Shown: positions 46,654 to 55,892 of the stretch, one piece after another
How the letters are laid out: each line of letters begins with the position of its first letter
How positions within the stretch are numbered: the stretch's first letter is position 1
NCBI GenBank assembly: GCA_001899685.1
Contig: MKWG01000030.1
Location: 1 to 64,000 of the forward strand
From: Sphingobacteriales bacterium 44-15
GTDB taxonomy: Bacteria > Bacteroidota > Bacteroidia > Chitinophagales > Chitinophagaceae
DNA: 64,000 nucleotides
Direction of reading: 5' to 3'
Program-made: the position numbers and the translations under genes
Notes under the pieces: generated by a model
Databases searched by the model: none
Seen by the model: the letters and a program-made list of their open reading frames with translations, nothing else
Told to the model about the DNA's origin: nothing

Positions 46654-46740
46654 GGAGGCAAACGAAATGAATTAAAATGAACATGCCTGATAAGTAAAGT
46701 CTCATTCAATCCAAAACACTCAATTCTAAACAGATACAGC

Positions 46741-48906
46741 ATGAAATTCAGGAACAGTTTACCGGCTTTATTATTTTTTACATTCTCACTCCTCACCGCG
46801 GAGAGCCAGGAAAAAACAGCATTCCAGACCGCACATCAATGGATACCCGAAATTGATGTGCGGTCCGATATTGCCATTGTATACGGCGTAAGTGAAAGAG
46901 GAAGGATGTCTTTTGAAGACAGGGTAAGATCCTGGCGTGAGCGGGGGTATAAAACACACTTTATGACCGGTATTGCCTGGGGGCAATACGACGATTATTT
47001 CCTGGGTAAATGGGATGGCAAAAATCATCTGGGCGAAGGACAGCAGACCATTAAAGGCGATACGATATGGCACGGTAAGAATATACCGTATGTAGTGCCT
47101 GTAGCATCTTTTATAGAATACATGAAAAAAGGAGTGATCAAAAGAGTGATTGATGCCGGTATCAGCTCTATTTATCTTGAAGAGCCTGAATTCTGGGCGA
47201 GGGCAGGATATAGCGAAGTGTTCAAAAAAGAATGGCAAACTTATTATGGCTTTCCCTGGCGGCCGCAGGATGCATCGCCGGAAAATACTTACCTGTCGGG
47301 CAAGCTGAAATATCACCTGTATTATAACGCTATTGACCAGGTTTCCGCTTATGCCAAAGCCTATGGAAAAACAAAGGGAATGGAAGTGAAGGTCTATATA
47401 CCTACGCATTCGCTGGTCAACTATTCGTCATGGAAAATTGTAAGCCCCGAAGCCAGCCTCGCTTCGCTGCCCGGCATTGACGGGTATATTGCACAGGTGT
47501 GGACAGGCACTTCGAGGGAGCCGACATTTTTTAACGGGCAAAGAAAAGAACGCGTTTTTGAAAATGCATTCCTCGAATACGGCTCAATGGTATCTATGAC
47601 CGCACCTACAGGACGCAAGCTTTTCTTTTTAACTGATCCCATAGAAGACTGGCCGCGCGACTGGACTGATTACAAAAGGAACTACGAAGCCACTTTTACC
47701 GCCGAGCTGCTTTACCCCATGGTGGCCGACTACGAAGTAATGCCATGGCCCGAACGGATATATACACGCCCGTACAAGCTTGCCAACAGCGATGAAAAAG
47801 TATTGATACCGAAATACTATTCCACGCAAATGCAGGTAATGGTAAACGCGCTGAACAACATGCCGTTATCCTCCAATAAAGTTACCGGTTCGCATGGCAT
47901 CGGTGTGCTGATGGGCAATTCCCTTATGTTCCAGCGTTTTCCCGAGCATAACAGCTATGAGGACCCGCAGTTCTCTAATTTTTATGGTCAGACATTGCCG
48001 TTAGTAAAAAGAGGAGTGCCGGTTGAAACGGTGCATATGGAGAACCTTTCTTATCCGGCAACTCTGAAAGACATCAAAGTGCTGGTGATGAGCTATTCCA
48101 ATATGAAACCCGTATCGCCTGACGTGCACCGGCACATCGCTGACTGGGTAAAGAAAGGTGGCGTGCTGATCTATTGTGGCCGCGACGATGACCCTTATCA
48201 AAGTGTAATGGAATGGTGGAATACCGGCAGCAATAAATTTTCAGCACCTTCGCAACACCTGTTTGAATTGCTGGGAATAAAGGCTTCGGATAAAAACCAG
48301 GAAACGGCTGTGGGCAAAGGAAAAGTATATATTATAAGGACCGATCCTAAAGCGTTTGTCCTGAATGCTGATGGTGACGCGGAATATATAAGCACGATAA
48401 AGCAGGCGTATCAGGTAGCTGCAAAAGCAGGCGCACTGCAGTTCAAAAACAATTTTTATTTGCAGCGCGGTCCTTATGATATTATCTCTGTAATGGATGA
48501 GAATGCCGATGCTCAACCCTATACCGTCAATGCGCCGGCAATAGACCTGTTTGATCCGGAACTGCCTGTTGTATCAAAGAAAGAGGTGCTGCCCGGCACA
48601 CAGGCATTTCTGTATAATATATCAAGGATAAAAAACAGGAAGCAGCCACAGGTGCTGGCATCTGCCTGCCGGGTATACGATGAAAAGTCCACGGCAGCAT
48701 CTTATAGTTTCGTTTGTAAAAGCCCGCTGAATACCGTGAACCGTATTCGGATCCTGCTGTCTGCTGCTCCTAAAAAAGTAAATGTGGCCAATGATAAAGG
48801 AGCAGCACTGCCCGATGTGAAGCAGGAATGGGATGCCGCTTCAAATACTTTATTATTAGGGTTTGATAATAGTCCTGAAGGTATTAGAGTGAACTTGAGC
48901 TGGTAA
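46741..48906 (+). CDS. Secreted putative glycosidase with TIM-barrel and glutamine-amidotransferase-like parts, family not recognised
   Basis: A 721-residue exported protein (signal about 1-22). About 30-370 resemble a TIM barrel: RVIDAGISSIYLEEPEFWARAGYSEVF carries a Glu-Glu pair at a strand end, and DGYIAQVWTGTSREP and EYGSMVSMTAPTGRKLFFLTDP follow. About 400-560 look like the class-I amidotransferase-like domain of GH42-type enzymes (VLVMSYSNMKPVSPDVHRHIADWVKKGGVLIYCGRDDD). A C-terminal beta domain closes it. Position as last gene after SusCD and DUF3823 suggests glycan cleavage. No numbered family is assigned. Confidence 0.6.
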   Translation: MKFRNSLPALLFFTFSLLTAESQEKTAFQTAHQWIPEIDVRSDIAIVYGVSERGRMSFEDRVRSWRERGYKTHFMTGIAWGQYDDYFLGKWDGKNHLGEGQQTIKGDTIWHGKNIPYVVPVASFIEYMKKGVIKRVIDAGISSIYLEEPEFWARAGYSEVFKKEWQTYYGFPWRPQDASPENTYLSGKLKYHLYYNAIDQVSAYAKAYGKTKGMEVKVYIPTHSLVNYSSWKIVSPEASLASLPGIDGYIAQVWTGTSREPTFFNGQRKERVFENAFLEYGSMVSMTAPTGRKLFFLTDPIEDWPRDWTDYKRNYEATFTAELLYPMVADYEVMPWPERIYTRPYKLANSDEKVLIPKYYSTQMQVMVNALNNMPLSSNKVTGSHGIGVLMGNSLMFQRFPEHNSYEDPQFSNFYGQTLPLVKRGVPVETVHMENLSYPATLKDIKVLVMSYSNMKPVSPDVHRHIADWVKKGGVLIYCGRDDDPYQSVMEWWNTGSNKFSAPSQHLFELLGIKASDKNQETAVGKGKVYIIRTDPKAFVLNADGDAEYISTIKQAYQVAAKAGALQFKNNFYLQRGPYDIISVMDENADAQPYTVNAPAIDLFDPELPVVSKKEVLPGTQAFLYNISRIKNRKQPQVLASACRVYDEKSTAASYSFVCKSPLNTVNRIRILLSAAPKKVNVANDKGAALPDVKQEWDAASNTLLLGFDNSPEGIRVNLSW

Positions 48907-48929
48907 GAAAATGTATTTATCTCAGTCTG

Positions 48930-48966
48930 CGCCCGGGAGTATGTTATAGCGTCCCCCGGGCGTTTT
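48930..48966 (+). terminator. Rho-independent terminator of the locus 3 operon
   Basis: CGCCCGGG (48930-48937) pairs with CCCGGGCG (48955-48962) around a 17-nt loop and is followed by TTTT, 24 nt after the stop of the 721-residue enzyme. Confidence 0.75.
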
Positions 48967-49131
48967 GCATAGCATAGCTTTATTGCACAATTCAAACGGA
49001 ATTTCGACGAATTGATCGAATGCTTAACCGCGTTTTTTGTACTTTGCGCTCATATAGCCTGCTCTAAAGACTTACATTTCCTTCATTTTATGACAAACCC
49101 GCTTATCAAAAAAGATAATAAGGGAATTTGT

Positions 49132-51300
49132 ATGAATATTTTTTTACGCTTTACCATCACGCTTTTTACAGGGCTCTTTTTTTCAATTAACCTGCCGGCG
49201 CAATGGATAAAGAGAGATGTGAACTATGCTCAACATCATTTATATCCAAATGTCTTACCGTATGCCATCCATTTTTCCGGGCCCGGGAACGGCTATATTA
49301 TAGGAAATGGCAGCATATTAAGATTTGATAACGGCAAATGGCTGCCTGTTTCTACTACCGGGGAAGTATTTGGAGCATTAACAGCAGTATTCACGATAGA
49401 TCCTAAAAACACCTACTTTGCCGGCTATTGGGGGACATTGTTAAAATACGATGGGAATACCTTTAAACATTATCATCTTGACAGCACAATACTACTAACA
49501 AGTATTTTTATGACGGATACTGCACACGGATGGGCAGTAGGTAAACAGGGCAAAGTGTTTAAAATATCAGGCGATACTGCTATCCCCTACACTGGTACAG
49601 GTGTTGCTGATTTTTCACGTGTTTATTTCGACTCTCCCCGGCATGGATGGGCAATAGCCAATATAGGTCAGGATTTCGTTGATACTGTATTTGCAGGATT
49701 TGTTTATGAATATAAAGATGACTCCTGGCAACGTCCTGTTTATATCAATGACAAGCTAAATGATATAGCTATAACAGATTCAGGGAAGGTATACATTGCG
49801 GGGAATAAAAGTTTATATCAATGGAACCAGGAGGCGAATGACCTGGAGCCAATACCCAATACACAGAACTTCCCCCTGCTTAAAATTTCTATGGCAAATG
49901 AGCACTTTGGAATAGCTATCGGGGCAAAAAAATATTTAGTTTTAAAAGACGGGAAATGGCAATCCTTTAAAGCTGATTATACAGATATGACCTCTGTATT
50001 TTGTGTAGATACCTCCACTATATGGAGCACCAGTACTGAAATTTTTGATCTTTCCAATCCTCCCGATCAGTCATCTTACGAGGTGGAAAAAACCTATAAT
50101 GCTCACTGTATAGCTACTTTTCAGAATAATAAGTGGAAAGCTTATCCGCTGGATTATCTTGATACGGTTAATATTCAACCGCTGGACCATTTTATTACAA
50201 ATATTACAGGATTGGGGAATAAACACATAAGAATAAATGGGGCAGCCCTGAATATTCCAGCAGACAAAGATTGGCCGGATACAATACCTGTACTGGATGC
50301 ATTAACAGAGGTAGACCATGTAAAAATTTTTGATAAAAACAAGGCATGGGGAAATTCATGGTTTAGTTTATCTTATTTTCATAATGATTCCGTTACCGGG
50401 ATACGTCCCTCCCCGGATAGCTTTGTATATATTGATGCAATGAATATGCTTGACGACACTTCTGCGTTTCTTATTTGTACTCCGTCCGGAGCTTATCAGA
50501 ATACCTTTATCGGACATATGAAAGACAGAAGAATTGTCAAAAAATATACAGCTCCGGATACGCGTTCATTCATAAGTATACATTTTTCAGACAGAAGAAC
50601 GGGCTGGGCTGTGGGGGATTCCGGCTTGATAGTCAGGTACAACTATGATAATGATTCCTGGGAAAATGTAGAAAGCCCGTCAAATGAAGCATTATTGGGC
50701 GTCTTCACTATAGATGAAGATAATGCCTGGTGTATAGGAACGATAAGGGGTTCCTTATTAAAATGGGATGGCAAACAATGGAGTATTATTCCTTCCAATA
50801 CAACAAAACTCATCACATGTTTGTACTTTACAGATAAGGATCATGGATGGGCCGCAGGAGAGAACGGGATCATACTAAAATACAGCAATGGTGCGTGGAG
50901 CAAAGATACCGCTATCGGCAATCAGCACCTGATGACTATTTATATGTCTGATAAAAATCATGGATGGGCCGGAGGGGACTATGGCGTAATATACCAATAT
51001 ATCAATACTGATACCGTTGAAAGCGGCCGTGTAACTGATACTGATACTTTCGCTAAAATAAGTCCCAATCCTGTAACTTCAGAAGCCTCCGTCCAATTCA
51101 ATCTCGCAACAAAAGGAAAAGTATATATCAATTTTTATGACCAGTCAGGGCATAAAGTTGCGACCTACGACTTAGGAAGTCTGGAAGCCGGCAGCTATAC
51201 AAAACAGCTACCAACAGCCAACCTGCTGAAAGGTATGTACATTTTTCACATCGTATCCTCGTCCGGAGAAACGGGCAGGGGACGTTTCCTTAAGTTATAA
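49132..51300 (+). CDS. T9SS-secreted protein with YCF48/BNR-like propeller repeats
   Basis: About 722 residues from the ATG at 49132, which opens a good signal peptide (MNIFLRFTITLFTGLFFSIN); the frame stays open from 49012. The body holds at least five copies of a (T/S)DxxHGWAxGxxG repeat (DTAHGWAVG, SPRHGWAIA, RRTGWAVGDSG, KDHGWAAGENG, KNHGWAGGDYG), as in YCF48-type beta-propellers. The last 80 residues (AKISPNPVTSEASVQFNL...GMYIFHIVSSSG...RFLKL) form a type A T9SS C-terminal signal, so the product goes to the surface or medium. Function unknown. Confidence 0.85.
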   Translation: MNIFLRFTITLFTGLFFSINLPAQWIKRDVNYAQHHLYPNVLPYAIHFSGPGNGYIIGNGSILRFDNGKWLPVSTTGEVFGALTAVFTIDPKNTYFAGYWGTLLKYDGNTFKHYHLDSTILLTSIFMTDTAHGWAVGKQGKVFKISGDTAIPYTGTGVADFSRVYFDSPRHGWAIANIGQDFVDTVFAGFVYEYKDDSWQRPVYINDKLNDIAITDSGKVYIAGNKSLYQWNQEANDLEPIPNTQNFPLLKISMANEHFGIAIGAKKYLVLKDGKWQSFKADYTDMTSVFCVDTSTIWSTSTEIFDLSNPPDQSSYEVEKTYNAHCIATFQNNKWKAYPLDYLDTVNIQPLDHFITNITGLGNKHIRINGAALNIPADKDWPDTIPVLDALTEVDHVKIFDKNKAWGNSWFSLSYFHNDSVTGIRPSPDSFVYIDAMNMLDDTSAFLICTPSGAYQNTFIGHMKDRRIVKKYTAPDTRSFISIHFSDRRTGWAVGDSGLIVRYNYDNDSWENVESPSNEALLGVFTIDEDNAWCIGTIRGSLLKWDGKQWSIIPSNTTKLITCLYFTDKDHGWAAGENGIILKYSNGAWSKDTAIGNQHLMTIYMSDKNHGWAGGDYGVIYQYINTDTVESGRVTDTDTFAKISPNPVTSEASVQFNLATKGKVYINFYDQSGHKVATYDLGSLEAGSYTKQLPTANLLKGMYIFHIVSSSGETGRGRFLKL

Positions 51301-51324
51301 CAAAGGCTATGCAGGCTTGAAACG

Positions 51325-51535
51325 AGTGTGTTTCAAATTGGTCCAGCAAGTGCGCCTACAAAACATGGGATATACCTATCGGGTTCTTGGTTCACTGAAT
51401 TTCTTTGTGGTCTTTGCCTGCCCGATCCGAAGATCATTCAGGCGGGCGAAAAACCTGACTGTCGACAGGCAGGCTTTGTATTTCCTTTACGGTTATTTTT
51501 TACCGCACGCAAAGGGGCGCAAAGCCTGGTTAGAG
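51325..51535 (+). repeat. Dispersed intergenic repeat family R1, copy 3
   Basis: Contains CAAAACATGGGATATACCTA, ATTCAGGCGGGCGAAAAACC, TGACTGTCGACAGGCAGGCTTT and TTTCCTTTACGGTTATTTTT in the order of copy 1. This is the start of a 676-bp gene-free region (51301-51976) that holds this copy, the 151-bp TIR element, a TGAAAAAATGC hairpin and the mnmA promoter. Confidence 0.75.
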
Positions 51536-51611
51536 GGCATATATAACCAGCCCCTTGCCCGTCCTTTCGACTGAGCCAGCAGGATCTCTATAGTTAAACG
51601 TTTGAGGGGTT

Positions 51612-51762
51612 CCGTCATTTCGATCCCAACCGAAGGTCGGGAGAGAAAACTGCCGGGCTTTTGCACTAATGCTCAACATCTGCACTATTGTTCAGCAGAT
51701 TTCTCCCCTGCCGTAAGATACGTTTAGGTTAATACAACCTGAGGGCGGGCTCGAAATGACGG
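51612..51762. repeat. MITE-like 151-bp element with 12-bp terminal inverted repeats
   Basis: CCGTCATTTCGA at 51612-51623 and TCGAAATGACGG at 51751-51762 are perfect terminal inverted repeats. The interior has no coding capacity. The left end (CCCAACCGAAGGTCGG) recurs inverted at 57201-57240. The right end and about 80 bp of flank recur inverted at 57311-57450. No clear target-site duplication was seen. Confidence 0.7.
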
Positions 51763-51862
51763 TGCAGGAGTGTTTTGTTTTTGTAACTGGTGCTTTCTGT
51801 AGGAAAATATATATAATTTTCGCATAATTTATTATTATGATACTATCACAAATAGGCGGAAT

Positions 51863-51889
51863 TGAAAAAATGCGGAGCATATTTTTTCA
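51863..51889. repeat. TGAAAAAATGC/GCATATTTTTTCA hairpin, second copy
   Basis: The same short imperfect palindrome as at 46581, with identical arms apart from one loop base, here beside GGCGGAAT instead of GGCGGGAT. Confidence 0.65.
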
Positions 51890-51949
51890 CCGAAAATTGA
51901 AACACGCCCGTTTGAAATACCCCCGCTCTGCTAATCCCCCGATTCTTCT

Positions 51950-51957
51950 TATTTTTG
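51950..51957 (+). promoter_or_regulatory. Bacteroidota -7 box (TATTTTTG) before mnmA
   Basis: Exact TAnnTTTG match 19 nt before the mnmA ATG. No convincing -33 TTG at the expected distance. Confidence 0.5.
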
Positions 51958-51976
51958 CAGGCTAATTCTCTATATT

Positions 51977-53080
51977 ATGAGCCGTAAAGGAAAGGTTTTG
52001 GTGGCAATGAGTGGCGGCATAGACAGTACCGTTACGGCGCTCATGCTCAATGATGAAGGATATGAAGTAGTGGGCATTACCATGAAAACCTGGGATTATG
52101 CCAGCTCGGGCAGCAGCAAAAAAGAAACAGGCTGCTGTAATATAGACAGCTTCAACGATGCCCGCATGGCTGCCGTAGAACACGGGTTCCCGCATTTTAT
52201 ACTTGATATCCGCAGTGAATTCGGCGATGCCGTCATTGATAATTTTGTGGAAGAATATATCGCAGGCCGCACACCCAACCCATGCGTGATGTGCAATACG
52301 CATATCAAATGGCGGGCTTTGCTGAAACGTGCCGATGCGCTGGGTTGCGACTATATTGCCACCGGGCATTACGGCAACATTCACCGGAATGACAACGGGA
52401 GGTTTTATGTCAGCAAAGGAGTGGATGAAACGAAAGATCAGAGCTATGTACTCTGGGGTCTGCAGCAAGACTTGTTGAGCCGCACCCTGCTGCCACTGGG
52501 GAAATTCCGCAAAACGGAGATCCGGCAAATGGCGCTCGACTACGGCTATCCTGAGCTGGCTAAAAAAAGCGAGAGCTACGAGATCTGCTTTGTACCCGAC
52601 AATGATTACCGGGGCTTTTTAAAACGCAGGGTTGAAGGGCTTGAAGAAAGGGTGAGCGACGGCAACTTCGTGGATACCGGGGGCAATATCCTGGGACATC
52701 ATAAAGGTTACCCGTTCTATACCATAGGGCAAAGGAAAGGACTTGATATTGCTTTGGGAAAACCGGCGTATGTTACACAGATCATTCCCGAAACCAATAC
52801 TGTTGTGCTTGGAGATGAAGAAGATCTCAACCGGCAGGAAATGGTTGTTGCGAAACTGAACTGGCAGAAATATGATGGTGTCACTAATGGTATGGAAGCC
52901 GTTACCAAAATAAGATATAAAGACAAGGGCGCCATTTCTACCCTCCACAACCATGAGAATGGTATTTCCGTACATTTTTACAGTCCTGTAAAAGGAATTG
53001 CGCCCGGGCAAAGCGCTGTTTTTTACGAAGGAGACGATGTTATCGGCGGCGGTATCATCCTGCGCAGCAACCAGTCATAA
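51977..53080 (+). CDS. mnmA: tRNA-specific 2-thiouridylase MnmA
   Basis: A 367-residue cytoplasmic enzyme that thiolates uridine 34 of Lys, Glu and Gln tRNAs, using ATP and sulfur relayed by a persulfide. The PP-loop SGGIDS (12-17) binds ATP. The catalytic cysteines are Cys103 (NPCVMCN) and Cys204 (YEICFVPD). The GHYGNI, DQSYVLWGL and LGKFRKTEIR blocks are typical, as is the C-terminal beta domain. The CCNIDS site near residue 53 is found in many homologues. Start ATG at 51977 with a -7 box upstream. Probably a single-gene unit, since an inverted repeat follows. Confidence 0.97.
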   Translation: MSRKGKVLVAMSGGIDSTVTALMLNDEGYEVVGITMKTWDYASSGSSKKETGCCNIDSFNDARMAAVEHGFPHFILDIRSEFGDAVIDNFVEEYIAGRTPNPCVMCNTHIKWRALLKRADALGCDYIATGHYGNIHRNDNGRFYVSKGVDETKDQSYVLWGLQQDLLSRTLLPLGKFRKTEIRQMALDYGYPELAKKSESYEICFVPDNDYRGFLKRRVEGLEERVSDGNFVDTGGNILGHHKGYPFYTIGQRKGLDIALGKPAYVTQIIPETNTVVLGDEEDLNRQEMVVAKLNWQKYDGVTNGMEAVTKIRYKDKGAISTLHNHENGISVHFYSPVKGIAPGQSAVFYEGDDVIGGGIILRSNQS

Positions 53081-53135
53081 GTCAATAAAAGAAGGTGCTG
53101 CCGGCAGGGATATTTTTCACAATAAAAAGCATATC

Positions 53136-53199
53136 AAAACGTTAGCCTTCAAACATTGCTTTCGCTCTCCGGAAATGCAACTAAGGCAAGCAACGTTTT
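53136..53199. terminator. Imperfect inverted repeat after mnmA
   Basis: AAAACGTT-AGCCTT (53136-53149) faces AAGGCAAGC-AACGTTTT (53184-53199). A long-loop hairpin with a short T-rich end; possibly a weak terminator, possibly a small repeat. Confidence 0.35.
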
Positions 53200-53236
53200 A
53201 ATGCCGGATCAGCCTCAATAGTATCAGATCGTAATT

Positions 53237-54127
53237 ATGACCAAAAAAAGAAAATATCTTCTCTTCCCCGCAGTATTGCTGGCTGTTTGTACCCTGTCTT
53301 TCTGTAAAAAACAAACAGACAGCTATGAAGCCGTGCCTGCCGCAGCATATTACCCGGTGCAGGTAGGAAAATATATACAGTACCGGTTAGATTCAGTGGT
53401 ATTTACTGATTTTGACCGGGTGAGAGAAGTACATTCATACCAGGTAAAAGACATAGTAGATGCGGAGATCACTGATAATCTCGGGCGTCCCGGCTTCCGT
53501 ATCAGGCGTATGATGAGGGATCCTGCCGGCATCACAGCATGGCAGGACAACGCTACCTTTATGGTAACGGTTCTCCCCAACTCGGTAGAATATGTTGCGG
53601 ATAACCTTCGGTTTATTAAGCTCGCTTCACCTGTAAGGAACGATTATTACTGGCCGGGCAACAGCTATATTTTTACCGGCTCCGGCGAAAACAGCAGCAG
53701 CTCTTCTGAATCCGAATACGCTTATATGTATGACTGGAACTACACCTATGCCAATGTGGGTCAGCCTTACATGGTGAATAATACCACTATTGATAATACC
53801 GTGACCGTACTGCAGCAGGATCAGTCAACAGGAGACCCCCTGCTCTACCCTACCAGCTATGCAGACAGTACCTATAGTGTAGAAGTATACGGCAAAGACA
53901 TTGGGTTAATATACAAGGATTTCCTGCACTGGGAATATCTTATACAATTGACGCTTCAAAACTGCCGCATGATCATTCCGGGAGAGCCCGCGCCTTCTCC
54001 CTGCCCGGCAAACCTTGACTGCGATTCGCTGGCCGCTACAAAGAACGGATATGCTATATGTGATACCCTGGCGCCATATTCTTACAATGGTTATGGCATA
54101 AAACTAACCATGCTTGAGCATAACTAA
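53237..54127 (+). CDS. Hypothetical lipoprotein
   Basis: A 296-residue lipoprotein. The signal (MTKKRKYLLFPAVLLAVCTLSFC) ends in lipobox LSFC followed by KKQ. The mature part begins YYPVQVGKYIQYRLDSVVF, a pattern of small exported beta-sheet proteins in this group. The C-terminus is Cys-containing (CPANLDCDSLAATKNGYAICD). No family recognised. It precedes the T9SS subtilase by 15 nt, so the two are probably co-transcribed. Confidence 0.8.
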   Translation: MTKKRKYLLFPAVLLAVCTLSFCKKQTDSYEAVPAAAYYPVQVGKYIQYRLDSVVFTDFDRVREVHSYQVKDIVDAEITDNLGRPGFRIRRMMRDPAGITAWQDNATFMVTVLPNSVEYVADNLRFIKLASPVRNDYYWPGNSYIFTGSGENSSSSSESEYAYMYDWNYTYANVGQPYMVNNTTIDNTVTVLQQDQSTGDPLLYPTSYADSTYSVEVYGKDIGLIYKDFLHWEYLIQLTLQNCRMIIPGEPAPSPCPANLDCDSLAATKNGYAICDTLAPYSYNGYGIKLTMLEHN

Positions 54128-54142
54128 AATCCATACGCCTCT

Positions 54143-55834
54143 ATGAAAAAGATGCTCATTTTTATCTCAGTGTCGCTACTGGTATTGATGCAGGAGGCGC
54201 AGGCGCAATATGGCAAATATATTATCCGGCTAAAGGATAAAAACAATACTCCTTACTCTTTTAACAATCCTTCTGCTTTTCTTTCTGCCAAAGCAATAGC
54301 AAGAAGAGACCGGCAGCAGATCAATATTGACAGCACAGACCTTCCGGTAAACCCCGCTTACCTGGATAGCATCCGCAGCGCAGGCAGCGTGACTATACTC
54401 AATGTATCCAAATGGCTTAACCAGGTGCTTGTACAGACTTCTGATGCAGATGCGCTTGACCGTATACAGCACCTGAGCTTTGTAAAAGCATTAAAAGGAA
54501 TTGCGCCACGTATTTCAGGGAGGGAGGCAGATACAGATGATAAGCTGATCAAAGGCAACCCGCCCTCCAAAAAGACCAGCGGTGCACCGGGTACAGGCAA
54601 CTATCTCAATTATGGAACCACCTACAACCAGATCAGCATCCACGAAGGAGAATTTTTGCACAATAAAGGATTTCTTGGTGAGGGATTGACAATCGCTGTT
54701 CTTGACGGAGGTTTTTATCACTACGACACCAATCCTGCATTTGACAGCATACGGCTCCACAACCAGGTGCTTGGCACCTGGGATTTTGTGGCTAACAAGG
54801 AAAGCGTTACCGAAGAACATTACCATGGCATGCTTTGCCTTTCTACCATTGCCGCCAACCGTCCCGGAACTATGGTAGGTACAGCGCCTCATGCCAGCTT
54901 CTATCTTTTTCGTACAGAAAATGTAGCTACCGAATTTCCTGTAGAAGAGCAAAACTGGGTAGCAGCAGCAGAGCAGGCAGACAGCCTTGGCGTAGACCTG
55001 ATCACTACTTCTCTCGGTTACTCTACTTTTGATTACCCTTCCCTGGATTACAGCTATGAAGATATGGATGGAAAAACCACTATATGCGCTCAGGGAGCGG
55101 AATGGGCAGCTAAAAAGGGCATGATAGTAACTGCAAGTGCCGGCAATTCCGGAATTGATTCCTGGCACTATATCAATACACCCGCTGATGCAGAACATGT
55201 GATCGCTGTCGGGTCTGTAGATTATAATGGTGATCCGTCATTTTTTTCCAGCTATGGACCCGCTTCTGACGGGAGAGTGAAACCTGATGTGGCTTCCGTT
55301 GGCTCAAATACAGTGGTTGCCGGTACCGATGGCAATCCTACTTCCGCTAACAGCGGCACATCCCTTGCCAATCCTAACCTTGCAGGCCTGATTGCCTGCC
55401 TGTGGCAGGCCTTCCCCGAATGTACAAGCCTTGATATAAGAGAAGCTATCCAAAAAAGCAGCAACAGGTATATGAACCCGGATAACCGCACCGGCTATGG
55501 CATCCCCAATATGCGCATTGCCTATAACCTGCTACTGCAAAAAAGAAACGAACAGAATACCAAACGAATACTGGCTGGCGACTGGATAAAAGCATATCCT
55601 GTGCCATTTGGAAATACGTTCAATATTGTATTAAACCCTCCCCAGACCTCAAGATCAACCTTTGTTTTATATAATGCTGCAGGGAACAGGGTGTTGGTAA
55701 AATATGCTGATGTGCAGTCAGGCGTTTATCAACAGATCCCTTTCTCTGGTCTTTCGCCGGTAGCGCCGGGCGTATACTGGCTTACTTACCATGACGGGAA
55801 AAATTCCCGTATACTGAAACTGGTAAAGCAGTAA
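54143..55834 (+). CDS. Subtilisin-like (S8) serine peptidase with T9SS signal
   Basis: A 563-residue secreted peptidase. Signal about 1-22 (AQAQ), then a propeptide-like region to about 150. The catalytic triad is Asp188 (AVLDGGF), His228 (HYHGM) and Ser407 (NSGTSLANPNLAG), with oxyanion Asn335 (SAGNSG). The SGTSLANPN motif differs slightly from the common GTSMA(A/T)P. The last 80 residues (IKAYPVPFGNTFNIVLN...ILKLVKQ) form a T9SS C-terminal domain, so it is exported across the outer membrane. Confidence 0.93.
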   Translation: MKKMLIFISVSLLVLMQEAQAQYGKYIIRLKDKNNTPYSFNNPSAFLSAKAIARRDRQQINIDSTDLPVNPAYLDSIRSAGSVTILNVSKWLNQVLVQTSDADALDRIQHLSFVKALKGIAPRISGREADTDDKLIKGNPPSKKTSGAPGTGNYLNYGTTYNQISIHEGEFLHNKGFLGEGLTIAVLDGGFYHYDTNPAFDSIRLHNQVLGTWDFVANKESVTEEHYHGMLCLSTIAANRPGTMVGTAPHASFYLFRTENVATEFPVEEQNWVAAAEQADSLGVDLITTSLGYSTFDYPSLDYSYEDMDGKTTICAQGAEWAAKKGMIVTASAGNSGIDSWHYINTPADAEHVIAVGSVDYNGDPSFFSSYGPASDGRVKPDVASVGSNTVVAGTDGNPTSANSGTSLANPNLAGLIACLWQAFPECTSLDIREAIQKSSNRYMNPDNRTGYGIPNMRIAYNLLLQKRNEQNTKRILAGDWIKAYPVPFGNTFNIVLNPPQTSRSTFVLYNAAGNRVLVKYADVQSGVYQQIPFSGLSPVAPGVYWLTYHDGKNSRILKLVKQ

Positions 55835-55892
55835 GTAGGGAAACGAGAAACAGCAAACGATAGACGATAAACCCGAAACTGAATAGCAACCA

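Noticed and set aside
51317-51574. Two overlapping open frames after the T9SS propeller gene
   Set aside because: Both are translations of the R1 repeat.
54143-55834. Selenocysteine or recoding in the subtilase region
   Set aside because: The frame is fully open with a normal catalytic triad; nothing needs recoding.
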